A stretch of DNA of 64,000 bases from Demetria terragena DSM 11295 (lineage in GTDB: Bacteria > Actinomycetota > Actinomycetes > Actinomycetales > Dermatophilaceae): assembly GCF_000376825.1 (NCBI RefSeq), contig NZ_AQXW01000004.1:372001-436000 (forward strand), in the 5' to 3' direction. This document shows, piece after piece, positions 42,964 to 50,891 of this stretch. The position numbers were made by a program, and so were the translations under genes. How positions within the stretch are numbered: position 1 is the stretch's first letter; each line of letters opens with the position of its first letter. The notes beneath the pieces were generated by a model. That model searched no databases. It was given only the letters and a program-made list of their open reading frames with translations, and was not told the origin of the DNA.

Positions 42964-45099
42964 TCAGGCGTCGATACGTTCTCGGTCAAGGCGTGCGGCT
43001 GACCCGATCAAGAAGTCCTTTCGTGGCGCCACGTCACTGCCCATCAACAGGTCGAAGACGCGCTCCGCCCCCTCGGCATCTGCCATCGTGACGCGGCGAA
43101 GCGTACGGCGCGCAGGATCCATCGTGGTCTCGGCCAATTGATGGGCATCCATTTCGCCGAGGCCCTTATAGCGTTGCATGGGCTTGAGGTTGCGACCCTT
43201 CTTTTGCAACCCCGACACGACCCGTCGCATCTCGTCCTCGGAGTAGGTGTAGATCACCTCGCCTTTCTTCCGGCCGGCCGCCGACGTCTCGATCCGGTGC
43301 AACGGCGGCACCGCGGCAAACACCCGGCCAGCCTCGACCATCGGCCGCATATAACGGAAGAAAAGCGTCAGAAGGAGGGTGCGAATGTGGGCACCATCCA
43401 CATCGGCGTCGGTCATCAAGATGACCTTGCCGTAGCGCGCCATCTCCAGGTCGAAGGTCCGGCCGGACCCGGCGCCCAACACCTGAATGATCGCGCCGCA
43501 TTCGGCGTTCTTGAGCATGTCGGCCACCGAGGCCTTCTGCACGTTGAGGATCTTTCCGCGGATCGGCAGCAGGGCTTGGAAGTCACTGCTACGCGCGTCT
43601 TTGGCAGTTCCCAGTGCGCTGTCGCCCTCGACGATGAACAATTCCGTGCGGTCCGTCTCGGTGCTACGGCAGTCCTTCAACTTGCCGGGCAGCGAGGAGG
43701 ACTCCAAGGCGTTCTTTCGGCGTTGGGTTTCTTTGTGCTGACGTGCCGAGATCCTCGTCTTCATCTCGGACACGACTTTCTCCATAACCTGGAGAGCCTG
43801 CGCCTTCTCGTCGCGCTTGACCGCCGTCAACCGGGCGGTCAATTCCTGCTCGACGGTCTTGCTCACGATCGACCGGACGGCAGCGGTGCCCAGCACTTCC
43901 TTGGTCTGGCCCTCGAACTGCGGTTCCGCGAGGCGGACCGTCACCACGGCTGTCAGACCGGCCAGGATGTCGTCCTTGTCAACCTTGTCGTTGCCGACCT
44001 TGAGCTTGCGGGCGTTGACCTCAAGTTGCTTGCGGAACACCTTGAGCATCGCCTGCTCGAAGCCCGCGACGTGGGTGCCGCCCTTCGGGGTGTCAATGAT
44101 GTTGACGAAGGACCGCACCGTGGTGTCGTAACCGGTTCCCCAGCGCAACGCAATATCAACGTTCGCGGTGCGCTCGACTTCTCGCGACACCATGTGTCCA
44201 CGCTCGTCCAGAGTCGGAACGGTCTCGGCAAAGTCACCCTGCCCCCGAAGCCGCCATACCTCAGTCACGGGCGGGTCGGAAGCCAAGAACGACGTGAACT
44301 CGGCAATGCCACCGTCGTGCTCGAACACCTCCTCGTGGGGGCCTTCCTCCCCCGGCGTTCCCGGCAGGCCGCGCTCGTCGCGGATGACCAACTTCAGGCC
44401 AGGCACGAGGAACGAGGTCTGGCGAACGCGGCGTACCAAACCGTCGTAGTCGAACTGTGCGCCTTGGAGGAAGATTTGAGGGTCCGCCCAGTAGCGAATA
44501 CGCGAACCACTCTCGCCCCGCTTGGCCTTGCCAACGACCTCGAGTTCGCTGCCCTTCTCGAAGGGCGTGAACGGGGCATCGGGATCCGGACCAGACGACG
44601 GGTCATCGAAGATGCCTGGCTCACCGCGGTGGAAGCTCATCCGGTAGACCTTGCCGCCCAGCGTGACCACACAGTCCAGACGTCTCGACAAGGCGTTGAC
44701 CACGGAGGCGCCCACACCATGCAATCCACCCGACGCCGCGTAGGCACCGCCACCGAACTTCCCGCCCGCATGCAGCTTGGTGAAGACCACTTCGACACCG
44801 GTCAGACCGGTGCGTGGCTCGACATCGACCGGAATACCCCGGCCGTTGTCGGTAACTTCAACCGAACCGTCGGCGTGCAGGGTGATATTGACTTGGTCGC
44901 AGATTTCAGCAAGCGCCTCATCGACCGCGTTGTCGATAATTTCCCAGAGGCAATGCATGAGCCCTCGGGAATCGGTCGTCCCGATGTACATGCCCGGGCG
45001 CTTACGCACCGCTTCGAGGCCTTCCAGCACTTGGAGGTGCCGTGCGGAGTACTCGGAAGCTGCGGACGTGCTCTTTTTTGCGGTTCGGGTGGTCACCAT
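42964..45099 (-). CDS. parE: DNA topoisomerase IV subunit B
   Basis: ATPase subunit of the type IIA topoisomerase, 711 aa. GHKL ATP site: EIIDNAVDEALA, VTDNGRGIPVD and GGLHGVGASVVNALS. The TOPRIM domain has VEGDSALGTAKDARSS (Gly-Gly of GyrB replaced by Leu-Gly, as in actinobacterial ParE) and LMTDADVDGAHIRTLL. C-terminal RYKGLGEMDAHQLAETTMDP contacts the A subunit. Works with parC at 31.6 kb. Monocistronic. Confidence 0.95.
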   Translation of the reverse strand: MVTTRTAKKSTSAASEYSARHLQVLEGLEAVRKRPGMYIGTTDSRGLMHCLWEIIDNAVDEALAEICDQVNITLHADGSVEVTDNGRGIPVDVEPRTGLTGVEVVFTKLHAGGKFGGGAYAASGGLHGVGASVVNALSRRLDCVVTLGGKVYRMSFHRGEPGIFDDPSSGPDPDAPFTPFEKGSELEVVGKAKRGESGSRIRYWADPQIFLQGAQFDYDGLVRRVRQTSFLVPGLKLVIRDERGLPGTPGEEGPHEEVFEHDGGIAEFTSFLASDPPVTEVWRLRGQGDFAETVPTLDERGHMVSREVERTANVDIALRWGTGYDTTVRSFVNIIDTPKGGTHVAGFEQAMLKVFRKQLEVNARKLKVGNDKVDKDDILAGLTAVVTVRLAEPQFEGQTKEVLGTAAVRSIVSKTVEQELTARLTAVKRDEKAQALQVMEKVVSEMKTRISARQHKETQRRKNALESSSLPGKLKDCRSTETDRTELFIVEGDSALGTAKDARSSDFQALLPIRGKILNVQKASVADMLKNAECGAIIQVLGAGSGRTFDLEMARYGKVILMTDADVDGAHIRTLLLTLFFRYMRPMVEAGRVFAAVPPLHRIETSAAGRKKGEVIYTYSEDEMRRVVSGLQKKGRNLKPMQRYKGLGEMDAHQLAETTMDPARRTLRRVTMADAEGAERVFDLLMGSDVAPRKDFLIGSAARLDRERIDA

Positions 45100-45362
45100 C
45101 GGAGGTTAACTCTCGGCGCCGACAGGGTCCGCTAGGCACTCCGCGGACGACACGACCCACGCCATCACCATCGTGTGACTCACACCACACCGGTGAAACC
45201 TACCGCGCGGGAATCACCTCTCGTGGTTGACTGTTGCCACCATCAGGACAACAAAACCCGGATGAAGGCAACTTTTCCGGACCGACGTTCGTCCTAGTAG
45301 GTAACCGGCCTTCTCGGAGGCCGCACACGGCGCTCCCTGCGCCACACGAGAGGATGGCAGAC
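45100..45362. other. Spacer between parE and DUF7455 gene
   Basis: 263 nt with no gene. It includes GTGTGA-C-TCACAC at 45173-45185, a small palindrome 74 nt upstream of parE that could bind a regulator. No other element was assigned. Confidence 0.4.
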
Positions 45363-45584
45363 ATGACGACCGCACTGGCCCCCACCCTCACCGCCGCCGA
45401 CCGTTGTGACCGGTGCGGTGCCCAAGCATTCATTCGCGCCCGACTCACGGGCGGCAGTGAACTTCACTTCTGTGCACACCACGGACGTGCGCACCTTGAA
45501 GCCCTCCGCGGCATCGCTGAGGAGATCGTGGATGAGACCGAGCGTCTCCACGCCCAAGAGCAGGCAGCCGTCACGGAGGTCTGA
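45363..45584 (+). CDS. DUF7455 small zinc-binding protein
   Basis: 73-aa actinobacterial protein. TAADRCDRCGAQAFIRARL and FCAHHGRAH supply a CxxC plus Cys/His set likely to bind zinc. Found in actinobacteria beside topoisomerase and sigma-factor genes; function unknown. ATG 45363 is chosen since GAGAGGA is then 9-10 nt upstream. A strong terminator follows. Confidence 0.85.
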   Translation: MTTALAPTLTAADRCDRCGAQAFIRARLTGGSELHFCAHHGRAHLEALRGIAEEIVDETERLHAQEQAAVTEV

Positions 45585-45601
45585 CCTTCACCCGCTTCAT
45601 C

Positions 45602-45633
45602 AAGAACCCCCGGCATGGATGCCGGGGGTTCTT
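45602..45633 (+). terminator. Terminator hairpin after the DUF7455 gene
   Basis: AAGAACCCCCGGCAT pairs perfectly with its complement (15 bp) around a 2-nt centre, 17 nt past the stop, ending in TTCTTATATG. Confidence 0.88.
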
Positions 45634-45662
45634 ATATGTCGTCAGCGCCGTACGTTGCTCCC

Positions 45663-46142
45663 ATGGAAATCGTCACTGTGCTCGCTGTACTCCTGGTCGC
45701 TGTAGGCATCGTCGGCCTGGTCATCCCCGTGCTCCCCGGGCTCTTGCTGACCGTGCTGGGCGTCTTCGTCTGGGCGCTCGAACGAAATGACTCTGCTGGC
45801 TGGACCGTGTGGGGGATCTGCGTGGCAGTCGCCGTGATCGGCTGGGTGCTTCAGTACGCGATCCCTGGGCGGCGGCTGAAGGCGGCGGGCGTACCCACCA
45901 GAACCCTCGTGGGTGGTGCCATCCTCGGCGTCATCGGGTTCTTTGTGATCCCGGTTGTCGGTCTCTTCGTCGGGTTCGTCCTTGGCATCTTCCTAATGGA
46001 GCGCCTACGGCTCGACACGGCGGACGCCTGGGCGCAGACCAAGGTCGCACTCAAGGGTGTGTTGATGAGTATCGGGATTGAGCTGTGCGCCGCACTGGTC
46101 GTCGCGACAACGTTCGTGGTGGGCTTGCTCGCCACTCGCTGA
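45663..46142 (+). CDS. DUF456 membrane protein
   Basis: 159-aa integral membrane protein of the DUF456 family with about five hydrophobic segments. The Gly/Pro motif GLVIPVLPGLLLTVLGV at the N-terminus and GFFVIPVVGLFVGFVLGIF are typical glycine-zipper-like repeats of the family. Function unknown. No good Shine-Dalgarno before ATG 45663, only 29 nt from the upstream terminator, so transcription must start between them. Confidence 0.85.
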   Translation: MEIVTVLAVLLVAVGIVGLVIPVLPGLLLTVLGVFVWALERNDSAGWTVWGICVAVAVIGWVLQYAIPGRRLKAAGVPTRTLVGGAILGVIGFFVIPVVGLFVGFVLGIFLMERLRLDTADAWAQTKVALKGVLMSIGIELCAALVVATTFVVGLLATR

Positions 46143-46153
46143 CTCGGCGAGTC

Positions 46154-46603
46154 TTACCAGCCGCCACCTTCGCGGCGCCGACGCTCCCAGCGTTCCTCCA
46201 TGCGCTGCATGAAGGTGCCGGACCGAGCGGATGAGGAGCCTGACCCGGAGCGACCGAACCGCGCGCTCAGGCCACCTGCTGAGCGTGGCGAGTGCTTCTT
46301 GACATCGCCGTTCTCAGTGACCGTTCCCAATGTGGCCTTCTTCTGGCCCGGGGTCATGGCATAGACAGCGCCCGCCACCATGAGGGCGAATCCAATACCA
46401 CCGACCCAGACCAACGAACTCCCCACACCTAGCAGCACCACTCCAAGTCCAAGCAGGAGCGTCAGCGCGCCCAGGACTAACCGGGTACGGGTACGGGCAT
46501 GCCCTGGGTCCTCTGCGAGGCGTCCCGCAAGTTTGGGGTCGTCGTCGTAGAGCTGCTGCTCCATCTGGTCGAGCAGCCTTTGCTCGTGCTCAGAGAGCGG
46601 CAT
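46154..46603 (-). CDS. DUF3040 membrane protein
   Basis: 149-aa actinobacterial protein. MPLSEHEQRLLDQMEQQLYDDDPKLA is the near-invariant DUF3040 start; two membrane segments follow (about 40-85), then a basic, Ser/Arg-rich cytoplasmic tail. Often near division-cluster genes, but function unknown. ATG 46603 with GGAGG upstream is preferred over a start 15 nt earlier. Convergent with DUF456, 11 nt apart. Confidence 0.87.
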   Translation of the reverse strand: MPLSEHEQRLLDQMEQQLYDDDPKLAGRLAEDPGHARTRTRLVLGALTLLLGLGVVLLGVGSSLVWVGGIGFALMVAGAVYAMTPGQKKATLGTVTENGDVKKHSPRSAGGLSARFGRSGSGSSSARSGTFMQRMEERWERRRREGGGW

Positions 46604-46858
46604 CGGCGACACCTCCATTCATCTGGTCGTTCGCGAACTGCGGAAGGGTTCTTACTCCAGGATAGGTCGCCAGCGTTCGCGGTGGTAGGCCCCCGCCAAC
46701 CACGGCATCTGCTAGACGTCACGTCAATCTAACGGGTCGGCCTGGTGGGAGGTTCCTCGAGGAGTGAACATCCTGCGGCGAGGTCGCGAAAAGACATCCT
46801 CGCTTGGGTGTCGCGGGCTAGAGTCGCGGCGTTGCCCATCCGAGCGTGAGGTCCCTCT

Positions 46859-48700
46859 ATGCGTCCCGCCAGTCCCCTGCGTACCTTGCTCGCCGCCGGA
46901 ACCGCGACCGCGGCCTGTGCTGCGACCTTCGTCGTGAGTCCCTACGCCGCGAACGCCACCGCGCACGCCACGATCGCGCAGATTCAGGGCGCGGCACACC
47001 GTTCGCCGTTGGAAGGCAACGCAGTCACCGATGTTGTCGGCGTCGTCACCGCAGCCCAAGGCAGCGGATTCTGGATGCAGTCCGTTCGCCCGGATAATTC
47101 GCCTGCGACCAGTGAGGGCCTCTACGTCTACACGCGGCAGGCGCCGACAGTGAAGGTGGGCGACCGGGTCAGTGTGGCTGGCACCGTCTCTGAATACCGC
47201 GCTGGCAATGCGGTCGAGAACCTCACGACCACGCAACTTATCGAACCCACTGTTGCCATCAAAGCATCTGGCCGCGCTCTCCCCCGGCCCGTGGTCCTCG
47301 GAGTCGACCGCACCGCGCCTCAGCAGCAGATCAAGGATGGCGACCCTGGCGATGTCGAGCTCGCCGATGTCCGGTTCGCCCCACAGCGCAACGCGCTGGA
47401 TTTCTATGAGTCACTCGAGGGCATGCGTACCGGCGTCCGCGACGCGGTCGCGACCGGTCCCACCAACACCGGCTTCGGCGAGCTCGCTGTCGTTCCCGGG
47501 CAGAAGGTGCAGGCAACCCGGACGCGCGCTGGCGGGGTGGCATACAACGGCTATCAGCGCCCCAATGCCATGCGGGTCATTCTCGATGACCCGTTGCTCG
47601 CTGACGATATGCCGGTGGCCAACGTGGGCGACACGCTCCCAGGAACCTCGGTCGGCGTCTTGGACTACGGCTTCGGCAACTTCAAACTGCTCCTGACCGC
47701 CACACCTCGCCTGCGGTCCCAGCCAGCAGAGCGAGAGGTCACCCGAAAACCGAGCAAGAACGAAGTCTCCTTCGCCACCTTCAACGTCGAAAACCTCAGC
47801 CCATCCGATCCGTCGACCAAGTTCTCGCGACTGGCCCAGCAGATCACGACCAATCTGCGCAGCCCCGACGTCTTGGCCCTGGAAGAAATTCAGGACAACA
47901 GCGGCTCGCAGGATGACGGCGTGGTGTCCTCGTCAACGACCGTGTCCACACTTGTTGCCGCCATCAAGGCAGCGGGAGGTCCGACGTACGAGGCCCGCTC
48001 GATCGACCCGGAAGACAAGGTCGATGGCGGGCAGCCGGGCGGAAACATCCGAACGGTCTTCCTGTATCGGCCGGACCGCGGGATGGACTTCGTTGACCGT
48101 TCTGGTGGGGATGCCACGACCCCGACGCTGGTGCAGGGCCGGGGAGGACGTACCGCGCTCTCGATTTCTCCGGGACGCATCGACCCCGAGCACCAGGCCT
48201 GGGATGACTCCCGTAAGCCACTCGTCGGGGAGTTTCGGTTCCGCGGTGAAAGCTATTTCGTCATCGCCAACCACTTTGCGTCCAAGGGCGGCGACCAACC
48301 CCTCTTCGGCCGGTTCCAGCAACCAACCCGGTCCAGCGAGGTGCAGCGCCACCAGCAGGCCCGAGTGGTCCGCGGCTTCGTGACCAAGTTGCTCACCGCT
48401 AACCCGAAGGCGAACGTCTTGGTCGTGGGTGACCTCAACGACTTCGAGTTCAGTACGACCACTGACACGTTGGTGGGACAGGGCAAGTCACGCCTGACCG
48501 ACCTGCCGCGCACACTGCCCGCTCGGGATCGTTACAGCTACGTGTTCGACGGCAACAGTCAGGTTCTCGACCACATTCTGACCAGCCGTGGACTCGACCG
48601 GAAGGGTGTGAACTACGACATCGTGCACACCAACAGCGACTTCCACGACCAGGACTCCGACCACGACCCGCAGATCGTCCGAGTCCGCGCCAGTCGCTGA
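46859..48700 (+). CDS. Secreted ExeM/NucH-type extracellular nuclease
   Basis: 613-aa exported nuclease. Signal peptide 1-about 34 (cleavage near ANATA). An OB-like domain (about 48-290, starting NAVTDVVGVVTAAQGSGFWM) precedes an endonuclease/exonuclease/phosphatase domain from about 300. EEP motifs: ATFNVENL, ALEEIQDN (metal Glu), ANHFASKGGD (His), VVGDLNDFE and DSDHDPQI (catalytic Asp-His). Likely degrades extracellular DNA for nutrient release or biofilm turnover. Its stop codon falls inside the first tandem repeat. Confidence 0.9.
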   Translation: MRPASPLRTLLAAGTATAACAATFVVSPYAANATAHATIAQIQGAAHRSPLEGNAVTDVVGVVTAAQGSGFWMQSVRPDNSPATSEGLYVYTRQAPTVKVGDRVSVAGTVSEYRAGNAVENLTTTQLIEPTVAIKASGRALPRPVVLGVDRTAPQQQIKDGDPGDVELADVRFAPQRNALDFYESLEGMRTGVRDAVATGPTNTGFGELAVVPGQKVQATRTRAGGVAYNGYQRPNAMRVILDDPLLADDMPVANVGDTLPGTSVGVLDYGFGNFKLLLTATPRLRSQPAEREVTRKPSKNEVSFATFNVENLSPSDPSTKFSRLAQQITTNLRSPDVLALEEIQDNSGSQDDGVVSSSTTVSTLVAAIKAAGGPTYEARSIDPEDKVDGGQPGGNIRTVFLYRPDRGMDFVDRSGGDATTPTLVQGRGGRTALSISPGRIDPEHQAWDDSRKPLVGEFRFRGESYFVIANHFASKGGDQPLFGRFQQPTRSSEVQRHQQARVVRGFVTKLLTANPKANVLVVGDLNDFEFSTTTDTLVGQGKSRLTDLPRTLPARDRYSYVFDGNSQVLDHILTSRGLDRKGVNYDIVHTNSDFHDQDSDHDPQIVRVRASR

Positions 48701-48728
48701 GCCAACGCCGGTCGCTGAGCCAACGCCG
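48693..48728. repeat. Tandem repeat, 18 bp x 2
   Basis: GTCGCTGAGCCAACGCCG occurs twice back to back; the first copy contains the nuclease stop codon TGA. Confidence 0.9.
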
Positions 48729-48780
48729 GTCGAGCCGCACACTTCTCAACGCCGGTCGAGCCGCACACTTCTCAACGCCG
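48729..48780. repeat. Tandem repeat, 26 bp x 2
   Basis: Two identical 26-bp units beginning GTCGAGCCGCACACTTC and ending CAACGCCG, the ending shared with the preceding 18-bp repeat. Confidence 0.9.
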
Positions 48781-48840
48781 GTCGAGCCGGCGGGAACGAA
48801 GTGACCGGCGTGTCGAGACCACAGGCCTCGACACGGCTCG
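48781..48840. repeat. REP-like palindromic element
   Basis: Begins GTCGAGCCGGC and contains CGTGTCGAG (48809-48817) pairing with CTCGACACG (48827-48835) around a 9-nt loop. The 12-mer TGTCGAGACCAC (48811-48822) recurs exactly at 60479-60490 in sufS. Likely a dispersed genomic palindrome family, and possibly a 3'-end stabiliser between convergent genes. Confidence 0.65.
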
Positions 48841-49005
48841 CGCTAGCGCGCTCGCCTGCTCGACCAGCGTTATTGTGGCCGCGCTAGCGCGCTCGCCTGC
48901 TCGACCAGCGTTGTTGTGGCCGCGCTAGCGCGCTCGCCTGCTCGACCAGCGTTGTTGTGGCCGGGCGAGCGCTCGCCTGCTCGGCCAGCGTTATTTGGGC
49001 GTGTG
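48841..49005. repeat. Tandem repeat, 41 bp x 3 plus a degenerate copy
   Basis: Units at 48841-48881, 48882-48922 and 48923-48963 differ at a single base (TTATT versus TTGTT). Each starts with the palindrome CGCTAGCG and includes CTGCTCGACCAGCG. A diverged fourth unit runs to about 49005, just before the moaA stop. No open frame of merit. Confidence 0.92.
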
Positions 49006-49008
49006 GTG

Positions 49009-50046
49009 TTAGCCGCCGATGGCGGACATGGGCCGATCTGGCTGCACGAAGCTGAGGTCGTCGATGCCGTGGCCGGCGCGCTTACGGGCCATTTCGCCCG
49101 TGATCGCCGCGGCGATGTCCTCATCGCTTGCCCCGCCTCGCAGCAGGGCGCGCAAGTCCTCTTCGCGGCGGGAGAACAAGCAGTTGCGCACCTGACCGTC
49201 CGCTGTGAGACGTACCCGGTCGCAGGCCCCGCAGAACGGACGCGTCACGCTGGCGATGATGCCGACAGTCTGTGGGCCGCCGTTCACGAGGAAACGTTCT
49301 GCTGGCGCGCTACCGCGTGCCGAGTCGGGCATCGGCGTCAGGGTGAACCGCTCCCCCAACCGCGCGTGGATATCGTCGGCGGTGATCATCTCCGAGCGTT
49401 CCCAAGCGTGCTGGGCGTCCAACGGCATTTGCTCGATGAAACGCAGTTCGTAATCACGATCGAGACACCATTGCAGCAGATCTGCGATGCCATCCTCATT
49501 GACACCCGGCATGACCACGGAGTTGACCTTGACTGGCGTCAGACCTGCGGCCGCCGCGGCAGCCAGTCCCTTTTCCACGTCGGCGAAGCGATCGCGCAGC
49601 GTCAACTTTTTGAAGGTCTCAGCATCTTGGGTGTCGAGCGAGACGTTGACGCGGTTCATTCCAGCGTCGGCCAACCGGCCCGCGAGCCGATCCAGGCCGA
49701 CGGCGTTGGTGGTCAGCGCCATCTGTGGACGCGGGGTGAGTTCACCGACTCGTCGGACCACATCGACCAGAGACCGACGCAACAACGGCTCACCGCCGGT
49801 AAATCGCACCTGTCGAACGCCGAGCTCAACAAAGATGCCGATCAGCCGAACCATCTCGTCGTCATCGAGCATTTCTGGCTTGGCCATCCACGGCAGGCCC
49901 TCAGCAGGCATGCAGTAGGTGCACCGCAGGTTGCAGCGATCGGTGACCGATACGCGGAGGTCGCGGGCGACCCGTCCATACCGGTCGATGAGGGCCCCTT
50001 CGGGACGTGACGTCCCGGAAACGGCGATCGACTCAACCTCTGTCAT
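49009..50046 (-). CDS. moaA: GTP 3',8-cyclase
   Basis: Radical-SAM enzyme of the first molybdenum-cofactor step, turning GTP into 3',8-cyclo-GTP with MoaC. 345 aa. The SAM [4Fe-4S] cluster ligands are Cys38, Cys42 and Cys45 (RCNLRCTYCMP); the second cluster uses CGACDRVRLTADGQVRNCLF near 270-290. The C-terminal GG needed for activity is present (MSAIGG). No moaC or other moa gene is adjacent. Its 3' end abuts the tandem repeats; divergent from the SURF1 gene. Confidence 0.96.
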   Translation of the reverse strand: MTEVESIAVSGTSRPEGALIDRYGRVARDLRVSVTDRCNLRCTYCMPAEGLPWMAKPEMLDDDEMVRLIGIFVELGVRQVRFTGGEPLLRRSLVDVVRRVGELTPRPQMALTTNAVGLDRLAGRLADAGMNRVNVSLDTQDAETFKKLTLRDRFADVEKGLAAAAAAGLTPVKVNSVVMPGVNEDGIADLLQWCLDRDYELRFIEQMPLDAQHAWERSEMITADDIHARLGERFTLTPMPDSARGSAPAERFLVNGGPQTVGIIASVTRPFCGACDRVRLTADGQVRNCLFSRREEDLRALLRGGASDEDIAAAITGEMARKRAGHGIDDLSFVQPDRPMSAIGG

Positions 50047-50078
50047 AGATTCAGTGTCCCACCACGTACTCTCGGGCC

Positions 50079-50864
50079 GTGCTCCGCCTGCTGACGACTC
50101 GCCGCTGGATGGCCTGGTCGGCCGCCGCCGTGGTGGCGTCGGTCGGGTGCTTCTTTCTGGGTGGATGGCAGTGGAATCGGTGGGAGACGAGGCACGCTTC
50201 CCAGACCACCATCACGAACAATTACGATGCCGAACCCGCGCCGCTACGGGAAATCCTGCCCGATGACAGCGCGTCGGTGACCTCGGATCTTCGCTGGCGC
50301 CGAGTCAAGATGTCAGGTACCTATGACTCCGACCATCAGGTCCTGGTCCGCAACCGTCCGCTCGATGGGACCTACGGATTCCAGGTGCTCGTCCCGTTCC
50401 AGATGGCGGACGGTTCCACGGTATTGATCGATCGCGGCTGGTTGCCCAACGGCGCTTCCGCCGCCGAGCCGCCGCCTATTCCACCGGCGCCAACTGGCGA
50501 GGTCACCGTCACGGGTTGGCTCCAACCAGTTGAAAACGACCTCGGCAGAACCGCAGTCAACGGGCAGGTGTCGTCGATTAGGCCGAATCTCGTGGAAGCA
50601 CAGGGCGGCCCAAAGATGTTGCCGTCGGCGTACGTACGGATGGCGTCCGAAACTCCGGCACCGCAGACCCGTCCAGAACCTCTCGGCAAGCCAGACCTCG
50701 GCGGCGCCGCCGGAATCAACCTGTCGTATGCGGTCCAGTGGTGGCTGGCGATGGTGGCCTTCCCGCTCCTGGTCATTTTCGCCGCTCGCCGCGAGCTACC
50801 CGGGCGCAAGCCGTCAACGCCCCGGCCGAAAAAAGTACGTATCTGGGATGAGGAAGACGCCTAA
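50079..50864 (+). CDS. SURF1-family protein
   Basis: 261-aa membrane protein of the Shy1/SURF1 family, associated with cytochrome c oxidase assembly. Two membrane segments, near residues 10-30 (ending GGWQWNRWETRH) and 220-240, enclose an external domain with VLVRNRPLDGTYGFQVLVPF and LIDRGWLPNG, both family blocks. No cox genes are in the window. GTG start. The C-terminal basic tail is cytoplasmic. Confidence 0.88.
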   Translation: MLRLLTTRRWMAWSAAAVVASVGCFFLGGWQWNRWETRHASQTTITNNYDAEPAPLREILPDDSASVTSDLRWRRVKMSGTYDSDHQVLVRNRPLDGTYGFQVLVPFQMADGSTVLIDRGWLPNGASAAEPPPIPPAPTGEVTVTGWLQPVENDLGRTAVNGQVSSIRPNLVEAQGGPKMLPSAYVRMASETPAPQTRPEPLGKPDLGGAAGINLSYAVQWWLAMVAFPLLVIFAARRELPGRKPSTPRPKKVRIWDEEDA

Positions 50865-50891
50865 CGCCAGCGGCGCGTGCGGCGCAACGTC

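Noticed and set aside
43138-45135. Long plus-strand open frame (665 codons) opposite parE
   Set aside because: Shadow of parE, whose ATPase and TOPRIM motifs are all on the minus strand.
48841-48963. CRISPR-like array
   Set aside because: The 41-bp units are contiguous copies with no unique spacers and no cas genes nearby; they are a plain tandem repeat.
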